DNA of 64,000 nt from Candidatus Celaenobacter antarcticus (lineage in GTDB: Bacteria > Cloacimonadota > Cloacimonadia > JGIOTU-2). The stretch lies in NCBI GenBank assembly GCA_030765865.1, contig JAVCDK010000062.1, positions 1-64,000 on the forward strand. Direction: 5' to 3'. Shown one piece after another: positions 20,091-29,058 of this stretch (position 1 is the first letter of the stretch; the number at the start of each line of letters is the position of its first letter). The position numbers and the translations under genes were made by a program. The notes beneath the pieces are model-generated. The model was not told the DNA's origin and made no database searches. It saw nothing but the letters and a program-made list of their open reading frames with translations.

Positions 20091-22967
20091 TCATTTTTTA
20101 TGAGTATCTGCAAACCAATGTGTAATGTGATCTGTGATCTCGAATGGATTTGAGACCCTATTCGGCTGCAAGGGCATGACATTTATAAAGTATCGCCCAT
20201 AATTCTTTGAGAAAATTCTTGAATCAAGGATAACTACAACGCCCTTGTCTGTCTTGTTCCGGATCAATCTGCCAAATCCCTGCTTAAAATGGAGGAGAGA
20301 GATCGGGAGCGTGTAATGGAGGAAAGAATTCTTGCCTTCTGCAGTGAGCTTGTCCAGGTATGCCTCAACGAGCGGTTCTGTAGGTACAAGGAAAGGAAGT
20401 CGGAACAACACAAGAATTTCAAGAGATTTTCCCTGCACATCCACACCTTCCCAGAAACTTTTCGTGCCAAGCAGCACTGAATTTTCATCATTTCGGAATA
20501 TATTGAGGATCGTCGTCCGTGAACCACTTTTACCCTGAGCGAGGAGTGTAAGTTCATTTTTTATTGCAGAAGTAGAGAGCGCAGAGTAGGCAGCATCAAG
20601 GTCTCTATAGGAGGTAAAAAGAACAAGCGTACCTCTTTTATGCGCACTGAGAATTTCTTCAACCAGGGAAAGTGCCTGGGGTGAGAAGAAAGGGTCTTTT
20701 GGGTTAGGCAGGAAATCTGGAATGAGCACTTTCATCTGCCTGGGATAATCAAAAGGAGAGGATGCAATGTATTCCATGAGTCGTGTCTGCTCGACATCTT
20801 CGAGTCCGGTGAGATGTTTATAGAATTTGAATTCCTGCCTGATTGCCAGGGTAGCGGAAGTGAGCACCACAGTTTCCAGTCTATCCCAGAAATATTTGAA
20901 GAGTGGTTCCCTTACTTCGATCGGTGCGCATACGATCGCAGAGTGAGGCATCATATCCGATCTGATATCATTATCTGAAGTTTCCAGCCAGAAAGCATAA
21001 TTTTCAAAATCCGGACTGAACACATGCTCGAAGCATACTATGAGTTCTACCATCTGGTTGATGATGCCCTCGAGATCGGACATGTTCTCATCATATTTTG
21101 GAAAGGTTTGCGGGCTCACATCCGGGAATGCCGAATGAAGCCGGGTAAGTTTTTTGTTGAGCTCAGAAAGGGCGCTGCTGATGTCCTCGAGCGGTACTTT
21201 GACAGGTCTGAACACATCGAGATCTTTGAAGCGGAGTTTTCTGTAATTTCCTCTTGTGAGAACGATCTGCGTCAGGTACTGGAACAGGTCTTTGCCCTTT
21301 TCTTCAATAGTGTCGATTGGCTCTTCGCAATCATCTAGAATGCTTTTGTATATCTTCTTTTTCTCATCCGGCAGAGTGCTTTTTGTGATGCCGATGCGGA
21401 AGTTGTTTATAATACCGTATTGGAAATCTCCCTTAGTAAGAAGTTTACGTGTAATATTAAGAAGATCCGGCATGGTTATGGAAAAGCCGAAATGGACTGC
21501 GGCAGCGTTGGGGAGATTATGTGCCTCGTCGATCACAAGATTGGAATAGTTGCCCAGTACGGAAAACTCGTTTGCTGCGTCTGACAGAAGAAGTGCGTGA
21601 TTTATGATCACGAGATTTGCACTATCTGCCTGTTTGCGGATATTCATAACAAAGCACTGCTCATAATAGGGACACTTTCTTCCATGGCACGAGGTTCCAT
21701 CTGACGCAACCTTCGACCACAAGCCGCTTATATATGGTTTGAAGGATTGATTTTCTTCGACATCACCGGTCTTGGTCATCTCTGCCCAGACGATAAGATT
21801 GAGCAGGAATTTCATTTCATATTGTGTGAGATATCCGTTAATATCTGAGAGCACATTATACCATTTTCTCAAGCAGAGATAATTTGACCGTCCTTTGAGA
21901 AGAGCTGCAGTGAACGTTAGATCTGTCGTTTCCTGAATGGTAGGAATATCTTTAAAAAAGAGCTGTTCCTGAAGATTTTTTGTATTGGTTGAGATGATGA
22001 TCCGCTGATTTGAGACTTTCGAATAATAAATAGAAGGTATAAGATACGCGAGAGATTTTCCAACACCCGTTCCTGCTTCGATAAGCAGAAGATTTCCCTC
22101 CTGGTAAGCTTCCGTAACCCAGGCAACCATATCGATCTGCCCTTTACGATATTCATATTTTCCGAAATTATCCGCAAGTGAGCCACCCTTTTCAAAGAGC
22201 TGCAGTATCTCATTTTCATCCATAATGACACTTGGCGGTTTCCCCTCCTTCATATTTGAGATATAATTTGGTCTGGTAAAGAATGGGATTGTGGGAGCGC
22301 TTTGCTTTTGCCTTTGCAGATACATTTTTGTAAGATATCCCCGTATCTTTTTCAGGTATTCCAACATTGCATTCTGATGGTATGCAAATGAAGCGATTTC
22401 TTCGATTTGTTTCACCAGCTTCAAGTCTATATATTCTATTATGAAATCGGTGATCGAATAGAAAATTTCACCTGTTGCCTGCGCATCATTCTGTGCTCTA
22501 TGTGCCTGCTTATTGATGACATCAAAGTATTCAGCGACCGTACCGAGAGAATGGGATTTTAGATGAGGTAGGAAGATTCTCGAAAGATCAACAGTGTCGT
22601 AATATTTGTTTTTGATAGGAGAGAGCTTGCACTTGCCGAGTGATTCGTTGAGAAAACCAAGATCAAAGCCAGCATTATGAAAACAAAGGGGAGTATTGCC
22701 GATATATTCGATAAATTTCTGTAATACCATTTTAAGAGAAGGGGAATTCACGAGGTCTTTATCTGTGATATGTGTGAGCACTTTTATCACGTCGGAGAGA
22801 GGTCTATTAATATGGATAAAAGACTGAAAGGAATCGACTTGTTCGCCGTCCTTGAAGTGGACAGCACCGATCTCGATCAAATCTTCTTTTGTAGAATCCA
22901 AACCAGTGGTTTCAGTATCCACTGCGATGAACTCAAACGTGGGATATCCCTTGTCTTTTTTTGCCAT
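20091..22967 (-). CDS. dinG: DEDDh 3'-5' exonuclease fused to DinG-like Fe-S helicase
   Basis: VDTETTGLDSTKEDLIEIGAVHF exonuclease; Walker A EAGTGVGKSLAYLIP; CHGRKCPYYEQC Fe-S cysteines; VIDEAHNLP. Start at MAKKDKGYPTF preferred (track start 23000). Confidence 0.92.
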   Translation of the reverse strand: MAKKDKGYPTFEFIAVDTETTGLDSTKEDLIEIGAVHFKDGEQVDSFQSFIHINRPLSDVIKVLTHITDKDLVNSPSLKMVLQKFIEYIGNTPLCFHNAGFDLGFLNESLGKCKLSPIKNKYYDTVDLSRIFLPHLKSHSLGTVAEYFDVINKQAHRAQNDAQATGEIFYSITDFIIEYIDLKLVKQIEEIASFAYHQNAMLEYLKKIRGYLTKMYLQRQKQSAPTIPFFTRPNYISNMKEGKPPSVIMDENEILQLFEKGGSLADNFGKYEYRKGQIDMVAWVTEAYQEGNLLLIEAGTGVGKSLAYLIPSIYYSKVSNQRIIISTNTKNLQEQLFFKDIPTIQETTDLTFTAALLKGRSNYLCLRKWYNVLSDINGYLTQYEMKFLLNLIVWAEMTKTGDVEENQSFKPYISGLWSKVASDGTSCHGRKCPYYEQCFVMNIRKQADSANLVIINHALLLSDAANEFSVLGNYSNLVIDEAHNLPNAAAVHFGFSITMPDLLNITRKLLTKGDFQYGIINNFRIGITKSTLPDEKKKIYKSILDDCEEPIDTIEEKGKDLFQYLTQIVLTRGNYRKLRFKDLDVFRPVKVPLEDISSALSELNKKLTRLHSAFPDVSPQTFPKYDENMSDLEGIINQMVELIVCFEHVFSPDFENYAFWLETSDNDIRSDMMPHSAIVCAPIEVREPLFKYFWDRLETVVLTSATLAIRQEFKFYKHLTGLEDVEQTRLMEYIASSPFDYPRQMKVLIPDFLPNPKDPFFSPQALSLVEEILSAHKRGTLVLFTSYRDLDAAYSALSTSAIKNELTLLAQGKSGSRTTILNIFRNDENSVLLGTKSFWEGVDVQGKSLEILVLFRLPFLVPTEPLVEAYLDKLTAEGKNSFLHYTLPISLLHFKQGFGRLIRNKTDKGVVVILDSRIFSKNYGRYFINVMPLQPNRVSNPFEITDHITHWFADTHKK

Positions 22968-23075
22968 ATTTTTATAAACCTCGTGTGGGTAGAGACACAA
23001 GATTTAAGGTGATTGCGTCAAGCTAATTGTGTTTTTGTTTAAGTGCGGAAGTTACCTTTAAAGGTGGATGATTTT

Positions 23076-23231
23076 TTAGATTTCTTCAGAATTTTGAGTC
23101 TGTAGTTTCAAGAAATATACACCGCTTCTAAAATTTTGAATATTTTCTTCATGCTCGTTAATGCCAGCGGGACATTGCCCTGAAAGCAGTGTTTTAATTT
23201 TTTCTCCTCTGATGTTAAATAGTTCATATAT
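23076..23231 (-). pseudogene. 3' remnant of a sorting-domain (FlgD/Por-type) secreted protein at the array edge
   Basis: Open frame IYELFNIRGEKIKTLLSGQCPAGINEHEENIQNFRSGVYFLKLQTQNSEEI* starting right at the cassette junction. Confidence 0.75.
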
Positions 23232-23274
23232 AACGTCGGGTTGAGGCATTTTCCGTTTAAGCCCTGTTAAGTGA
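23228..23274 (-). repeat. attC-like site of cassette 8 (dehalogenase), short
   Basis: TCACTTAACAGGGCTTAAACGGAAAATGCCTCAACCCGACGTTATAT; R'' TCACTTAAC is the complement of cassette start TTAAGTGA at 24297. Confidence 0.7.
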
Positions 23275-23341
23275 CCCGAACGAAACGAAGTGGAGTAAGA
23301 GCGCAGCGTGGCTTGAGTTCTGCCCCTGCCGTTCCTATTCT

Positions 23342-24238
23342 TTAAAAAAACTTTTTAATTTCTTTAATAAGTTCATTCGGTTTTTCTTCTGCTACAAAAT
23401 GGCCCGCGTCTTCATAACGAACAACTTTTGCTTCAGGAAATGATTTTATCCATTGATTTAAGTCTTTCTCTCTAAAAGAAGTATCTTTCATACCCCAAGC
23501 AATGAGAATATTTTTATCTTTCAAAACATAATGTTGATCCCATAATGATTGCAACCAATCAGAAGAGCCAATAATTTCTTTCGGAAAAACCCAACATCCT
23601 TTTCTTGTCTTTGGATTATCAAATGGCTTTATATAATGTTTATAAATTTCTGAAGTTAGTTTATTTCTATCACCAAAACTGGATCCAAAAGACCATTTGC
23701 CAACTGATCCCCCAGCGTATTTACTGAATGACTGGTAATACCAATTAATAAGCCATCTGCCAACTGATCCTCCTCCAAGTTTACTGAATAATTTATAATA
23801 CCAATCATTTTTTACAGACCAAAGCCAAGTATTTGTAATTACGAGATTATTGAGTTTATTCGGGTGATTTATAGCATAAGATAATCCGATTGGGCCGCCC
23901 CAGTCTCCAACAAACAATGTAATATTTTCTAAATTTAATGACTCAAATAGTGTCTCAAGATTTTTGGCGTGGTCTTTTGGTAAATATGTCCAATCGACAG
24001 GCTTGTCTGATAATCCAAATCCAATATGGTCGGGAGCAATACATCTGTGAGTTTTAGAAAGTTTCTTAATCATATTTCTAAACTCATAAGACCAGGATGG
24101 ATTGCCATGTATAAAAATTATTGGCTCGCCTTTTCCTTCATCAACATAGTGCATATTTCCAACTGATGTTTTAAAAAAATTGGGTTTGAAGGGATATTCT
24201 TTCGTGTTAAGCCATTTTGGATTTGTCATAGTATTCAT
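23342..24238 (-). CDS. Alpha/beta hydrolase, haloalkane dehalogenase-like (cassette 8)
   Basis: EPIIFIHGNPSWSYEFRNMI, LFVGDWGGPIGL (nucleophile region), RYEDAGHFVAEE. Confidence 0.88.
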   Translation of the reverse strand: MNTMTNPKWLNTKEYPFKPNFFKTSVGNMHYVDEGKGEPIIFIHGNPSWSYEFRNMIKKLSKTHRCIAPDHIGFGLSDKPVDWTYLPKDHAKNLETLFESLNLENITLFVGDWGGPIGLSYAINHPNKLNNLVITNTWLWSVKNDWYYKLFSKLGGGSVGRWLINWYYQSFSKYAGGSVGKWSFGSSFGDRNKLTSEIYKHYIKPFDNPKTRKGCWVFPKEIIGSSDWLQSLWDQHYVLKDKNILIAWGMKDTSFREKDLNQWIKSFPEAKVVRYEDAGHFVAEEKPNELIKEIKKFF

Positions 24239-24290
24239 AATAATATCTCCTTTGTTAAAAAGTTTTATATTTTAGGCAGGGACAGAATTT

Positions 24291-24425
24291 CACTTAACGA
24301 TGGCAATATGAAATGTTGGGCGTTTTGAAATACCAAATTTTCAATTTACCACACCCCTTATTTATTGTTAATTCGTTCGTATTTAGCACTATCTGCCCAA
24401 TTTTTTATATTGTGTGTTATACAAT
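24291..24425 (-). repeat. attC-like site of cassette 7
   Basis: R'' ATTGTATAAC complements cassette start TTATACAAT at 25617; R' G|TTAAGTGA. Confidence 0.75.
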
Positions 24426-24448
24426 GTAATTTTTCATAATAATACCAA

Positions 24449-25594
24449 CTAAAGCAATTTATATGGATATTCTTTTTCGCGTTTTTGGAATGAAATGATT
24501 TTCTGATTTTGAATTATTCCCTTATTTATTTCTATTGCTTTTGAGATGGTTTTGTCCTTCTCCCAAATTTTCTCCCCTTTCATTACAATGGGTAAAAAAG
24601 GTAATAATGCTTCAGAAATCTCCCACGAAGCAACATTCCAATAATAACTTGGACTGTGGTCAACAGCATAATAAAATTTGCCATCAACATTAATTAACGG
24701 ATGTTCAAATGTTGTGGGTTTTGAACACCAAAAGCCCATTCCTTCATCACAACTTATATCAATAATAAGAGTGCCATCCTTCAAATTTTTAGACTTTTCT
24801 TTTGGAATAAACATTAAAGGATGTTCAATATCTTGTAATGTACCATTAACAATAATTTGCACATCGGATAACGTTTCTGAAAATGGATGAGTACTTCCAT
24901 CAGATTCTACCGAAAGTAAATTCCCTAAATCGTCATTTTTCATTTGTTTAAATGACACTCCCGGCAATTGTTCAGCCACATCTGTAGGCAATCGACGAGT
25001 ATATACGGTAATGCTTGTGGCACCCTGACCTTGCAACGCATATACTGCTCCCCGACTCACAGAACCAAAGCTAAGGATTACAGCTTTTCGTGGTTTCCCA
25101 TAATTCCCTATAACACCTATAAGACTTAATGCATGATTTACACCTGCATAACCTGCAATTTCATTGTTTTTATAAAATATATGCATGTTTTTATCACCTG
25201 TTTTACTCCATTTAAACATTTCTTCCCATGCAATAAGTGTTAATTTTCTATCAATGGATATTTGAGTAATCTCTTTTTGCTGTACGCAATGCGCCCAACC
25301 CCAAACAATTGAACCTTCATGTATTTGAGCCAAATCTTTCACTAAAGGTTTTGGCATAATTACGCAATCAAAATCATTCAATATTTCTTCCCGGGAAGCA
25401 ACTCGTCCTGACGTCAATTTGGCTATTATGTTATCATTCGTTCCAAATCTTAATCCATATCCTACTTCAAAGGTTATTTGTTTTCTAAATTTTAAAGGAA
25501 TGTATTTTATATGCTCTGGATGTATAGCTACTCGTTTTTCATTTTCTTTTAACGATTTTCCAATCACGCCGACTGTTAATAATTGTTGTGTCAT
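24449..25594 (-). CDS. Alanine dehydrogenase / N5-(carboxyethyl)ornithine synthase-like (cassette 7)
   Basis: GVIGKSLKENEKRVAIHPEHI, EIAGYAGVNHALSLIGVIGNYGKPRKAVILSFGSVSRGAVYAL, GTLIIDISCDEGMGF, YAVDHSPSYYWNVAS. Confidence 0.75.
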   Translation of the reverse strand: MTQQLLTVGVIGKSLKENEKRVAIHPEHIKYIPLKFRKQITFEVGYGLRFGTNDNIIAKLTSGRVASREEILNDFDCVIMPKPLVKDLAQIHEGSIVWGWAHCVQQKEITQISIDRKLTLIAWEEMFKWSKTGDKNMHIFYKNNEIAGYAGVNHALSLIGVIGNYGKPRKAVILSFGSVSRGAVYALQGQGATSITVYTRRLPTDVAEQLPGVSFKQMKNDDLGNLLSVESDGSTHPFSETLSDVQIIVNGTLQDIEHPLMFIPKEKSKNLKDGTLIIDISCDEGMGFWCSKPTTFEHPLINVDGKFYYAVDHSPSYYWNVASWEISEALLPFLPIVMKGEKIWEKDKTISKAIEINKGIIQNQKIISFQKREKEYPYKLL

Positions 25595-25611
25595 ATTATC
25601 CTTTTTATATT

Positions 25612-25666
25612 GTATAACGGTTTTAATAAACGCCTGTTTTAATGGCGTTTATTTTTTGTTATCTGC
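25612..25666 (-). repeat. attC-like site of cassette 6 (short)
   Basis: GCAGATAACAAAAAATAAACGCCATTAAAACAGGCGTTTATTAAAACCGTTATAC: stem AATAAACGCC/GGCGTTTATT; R'' GCAGATAAC complements start TTATCTGC at 26569. Confidence 0.85.
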
Positions 25667-26530
25667 TGTTGTATTTATCTCTTGCCAGAATATTGGTTTA
25701 TTTTTATATAGATTAATCAAGCAGAAAGTTGCAATAATTCCCCAAGCGGCAATCCATAATAATTGGCGTGATATCTCAGTATAATGCATCGTCATACCAT
25801 AGAGAAAACCTGAAAAAAGATTCAAAGAAGCATGAGCTAAAGCAGGTATCCAGATGCTTTTTGAACGTAAATAAATCCAACCTAGGAATATCCCAAGGAA
25901 TATGGTTGCTATTGGCATAAGTAAAAATCCACCTAAAACGGGTTGGCTTGGAAAGTTGTAACCCATTAAAATTATTGGCAGATGCCAATAACCCCAAATT
26001 CCCCCTAGTATAATAAAACCCCAAAACAAACCATATTTTTTTAAGATTTTTTCCTGTAAATAACCACGCCAACCCAATTCCTCTCCTAAGGTTAACAGGC
26101 TGCCAACAATCAGAAATAAAAGGTGGGAAAGAATAATATTAAAAAGAAAGAATAGTATAGTTTGATTCTTGTTGCCGAGAAGCAATCCTATTTTTGTACT
26201 CTCAAGCATACCTTCACTAAAAACAAAAAGATTCTCAGTTGGGATTCCCCAATTTAATATCTTGATTAAATATACAAGGCCAAGAGAAACTACAAGCGGA
26301 ATAAAAATAGCCGGGAAAATGTATACCCATTTTTTCAACCCCCAACCTACATTTCGAAAGCCTGTTTTTTTAAAAATGATAAAAAACACTGCAACAATAC
26401 CTGGAATCAACATCGTGAGAGGGAATAGTTTTGATTCGACTCCTCCAGTGCCATAAATCAAATATTGCCACCCATAACTTAGAATAAAAACAATACTTAA
26501 GTACAGCCATAAATTGTTCTTGTTTTTCAT
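25649..26530 (-). CDS. CPBP family (Abi/CAAX) intramembrane metalloprotease (cassette 6)
   Basis: LGEELGWRGYLQE and HLPIIL motifs, 8 TM. Last codons (ADNKK*) lie inside the attC-like site. Confidence 0.9.
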   Translation of the reverse strand: MKNKNNLWLYLSIVFILSYGWQYLIYGTGGVESKLFPLTMLIPGIVAVFFIIFKKTGFRNVGWGLKKWVYIFPAIFIPLVVSLGLVYLIKILNWGIPTENLFVFSEGMLESTKIGLLLGNKNQTILFFLFNIILSHLLFLIVGSLLTLGEELGWRGYLQEKILKKYGLFWGFIILGGIWGYWHLPIILMGYNFPSQPVLGGFLLMPIATIFLGIFLGWIYLRSKSIWIPALAHASLNLFSGFLYGMTMHYTEISRQLLWIAAWGIIATFCLINLYKNKPIFWQEINTTADNKK

Positions 26531-26562
26531 TGCATCTCCTTTTTATATTAAATTTCTATTTG

Positions 26563-26695
26563 CAGATAACCGGTTGATGGTATGGTGTCGTGCGGGATTA
26601 AGAGGTGATTTCCTATCAGGATACACCGACTTTTTTTCGAGCCACATACCTCGCAAACCCACTAAAATCCGCATGCACTATACCATGTGTTGTGC
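26563..26695 (-). repeat. attC-like site of cassette 5 (TIR gene)
   Basis: GCACAACACATGGTATAGTGCATGCGGATT.....AATCCCGCACGACACCATACCATCAACCGGTTATCTGC; arms ATGGTATaGTG..GCGG / CCGC..CACcATACCAT pair; R'' GCACAAC matches start TTGTGC at 28395. Confidence 0.85.
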
Positions 26696-26721
26696 TCAGT
26701 TGATTAATTCTGTTTTAATTT

Positions 26722-28350
26722 CTAACTACTTATACCTTTGTATTTTTTCAAAATCTTACTATGATAAAAAACGCTTTCAAGAATCCAAAGAGGTATCTTT
26801 CTTTTGAATAAATCAGCAATTTGGGTCTCATTACCCCTATAATCACCTATTAAAATTAATCCATTAAGAGTAAAATCTACTTCATCCAAATATTCGGCAA
26901 AATGAAAATCTAAACTACCTCCTGACATTGATGATTTTTTTGGTGTACTACTTTTTTTATCTGATAATTGAATCAGGACACATTGTCCATCATTAATACT
27001 GTTTACCAAATAAATTCTATCTTCTGATTCTGTATGAGGATTTGTAATCAATGTATACTTAAGCAAGTCTATATACTTATCATGATGTGAGTGTAAGATA
27101 CCTTGCAATGTTCTAAATCTAATCCTTGGTTCTTTATCCTTAAGTAGTTCTAATTTTTCAGGAAATGTAATATCATAGTTTGAACTTAGAATTGTTGCAC
27201 CAATTTCTCTAACATTCCAATCAGAACTTTTAATTAATTTTTCACAATTTATGGTTTTATGTTTTACACTTAAAATATGCATATCAATTCCTGCAAGATG
27301 TGGTTCATTTGAAAACGCCTTCCATGCAATTATTGGTGCATTCTCTATCAGAATAGGTAATAATTCAGGTGAAAAATAAAATAGCCTTTCAATAAAAACA
27401 TGTATACCTGCCAAATAGTAGGTTAAATCATTATATTTTCTAATAATATCGTGGCAGTTTGTTTTATTGTGTTCATTTTTTATTAACACTAATGAAGCAA
27501 TAAACCTGACATCAAGGATTTTATGATTTAGCAATAATCTAAATGTTTTAATATCATTCTTTTCTAGTCCTGTATAGTTTAGTATTGACCCGATTATCAT
27601 AGCACATCCTGTTGCAACAAACCTGTCCTGGATTTGCAGCAAAGCATTTGTAGCGGTCTTTAATTTTACTCTGGAATTGGTGAAATTATGAGGGAAAAAA
27701 ATCTTTCTTAATTCCTCAATTTCTTTCGATATTAAGTAATTAATTGATTTTATAATCCAGTTTTCATGAGATTCATCATTTACCCTAGAAGTTTGTTCTT
27801 TTTCAAAAGGATAAATTGATTTTATTATCTCAAATAATGCTTGAGTCTCAGATAGTGTTGATTTTGGAGGTTGTTGAGGTAGGTCATGCAAACTTCTTGG
27901 TACTAATATGTCTGAAAGTAATGATATTAGTTCATTAATTGTGGATTTGTACTGTAAATGCCATTGTATATGTTTTAAACTAATTGTATCTACTCTAATA
28001 TCAGGAACATCACAGGGTTCCAGTAATACTGGTACTAAGTTCCTGTTGCCTGGAGGACGCTCATTTGCTATATCTAAAGCTAATCGATATTCTCTTTGAA
28101 CATATCCTTTTTTGTCAATTGAAGATTTGGATAAAAAAATTACAATAACAGCGGCTTGATTGAGTGCATTTCTAATTTCGTAATCCCAATCCTGACCAGG
28201 TTTTATTCCTTCATTTTGCCATGGTTTTGGAGGTTGGTCCATCCAGGGATTTAGTCCAAAATTTTTTAAAGCTCTATAAATATTAAGAACTTTTCTTCGG
28301 TCTTCTTTTGCGTAACTTAAAAATATTATTGGACTTGTTGCAATCTTCAT
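26722..28350 (-). CDS. TIR-domain protein with C-terminal HEAT-like region (cassette 5)
   Basis: SPIIFLSYAKEDRRKVLNIYRALKNFGLNPWMD...VIVIFLSKSSIDKKGYVQREYRLALDIA. Confidence 0.85.
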   Translation of the reverse strand: MKIATSPIIFLSYAKEDRRKVLNIYRALKNFGLNPWMDQPPKPWQNEGIKPGQDWDYEIRNALNQAAVIVIFLSKSSIDKKGYVQREYRLALDIANERPPGNRNLVPVLLEPCDVPDIRVDTISLKHIQWHLQYKSTINELISLLSDILVPRSLHDLPQQPPKSTLSETQALFEIIKSIYPFEKEQTSRVNDESHENWIIKSINYLISKEIEELRKIFFPHNFTNSRVKLKTATNALLQIQDRFVATGCAMIIGSILNYTGLEKNDIKTFRLLLNHKILDVRFIASLVLIKNEHNKTNCHDIIRKYNDLTYYLAGIHVFIERLFYFSPELLPILIENAPIIAWKAFSNEPHLAGIDMHILSVKHKTINCEKLIKSSDWNVREIGATILSSNYDITFPEKLELLKDKEPRIRFRTLQGILHSHHDKYIDLLKYTLITNPHTESEDRIYLVNSINDGQCVLIQLSDKKSSTPKKSSMSGGSLDFHFAEYLDEVDFTLNGLILIGDYRGNETQIADLFKRKIPLWILESVFYHSKILKKYKGISS

Positions 28351-28390
28351 ACCTATTTAATTTATTGTACGATGCTGTTTTTCAATTGAG

Positions 28391-28425
28391 CACAACGTAT
28401 GTGTATCACCTATTGTTGTTATACC
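28391..28425 (-). repeat. Candidate minimal attC-like site of cassette 4 (weak)
   Basis: GGTATAAC...ACGTTGTGC; R'' GGTATAA differs by one base from the complement of the cassette start TTATGCC. Confidence 0.45.
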
Positions 28426-28486
28426 TCTTATTTGGTGGGATAACAACAATTGTGTATATTTTTCTTTTATCATTTTTTATTCTCCC

Positions 28487-28831
28487 CTATTCGAAAAACT
28501 CATCAATGGGGTTTTTAATTTTGACAATAGCTTTTATAGATACATGAGTATATATCTCATTTGCCTGCCCCGTAGTTTTGAAAAAACGTATCGGGGTTTT
28601 AGAACTATTATGCCCCAATAATTCTTGTATATATCTCAAATCTGTTCCTTGTTCAAGTAAATGAGTTGCAAAACTATGTCTCAACATATGCGGAGTTACA
28701 TTTTTTTGTAATCCTGCTTTTAATGAAGCTTTTTTTAATATTTTCGCAACACTTGTTGGAGAATATTTACTTCCATTCATACCTTCAAAAAGATAATTAA
28801 CAGGTTTATATTTTTTTAAGACATCATCCAT
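28487..28831 (-). pseudogene. Truncated XerD-like tyrosine recombinase (C-terminal half only) with internal 12-aa insertion (cassette 4)
   Basis: [32 protein letters not shown][[12 protein letters not shown]]EIYTHVS: has HxxR and Y but lacks the N-terminal domain and first catalytic Arg. Confidence 0.8.
28568..28596. repeat. Palindrome inside recombinase ORF
   Basis: ccccgtagttttgaaaaaacgtatcgggg: CCCCG-TA-GTTTT/AAAAC-TA-CGGGG with two single-base bulges. Confidence 0.65.
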
Positions 28832-28922
28832 AATATTTTATAAAATCTCCTTTAAATACTTTTTTCTAAAAGCATTACATTCACTTTTGAGTCAAGTAAA
28901 TAATTTTTCCATACTGACAATA

Positions 28923-29057
28923 GGCATAATGTCTTGCGTGTGCGGCGGGATCGGAACGATCCCAGCCAAAAACAAACAACCCATACCTGAATCCGCCAGC
29001 TGGCGGATCAAGACAAAACCACCGCGATACCAAACCGACGACACGCTTGTTAGTGGC
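28923..29057 (-). repeat. attC-like site C (cassette 3)
   Basis: GCCACTAACAAGCGTGTCGTCGG....CCGCCGCACACGCAAGACATTATGCC; contains palindromes ATCCGCCAGCTGGCGGAT and GGGATCGTTCCGATCCC. Confidence 0.85.
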
Positions 29058-29058
29058 A

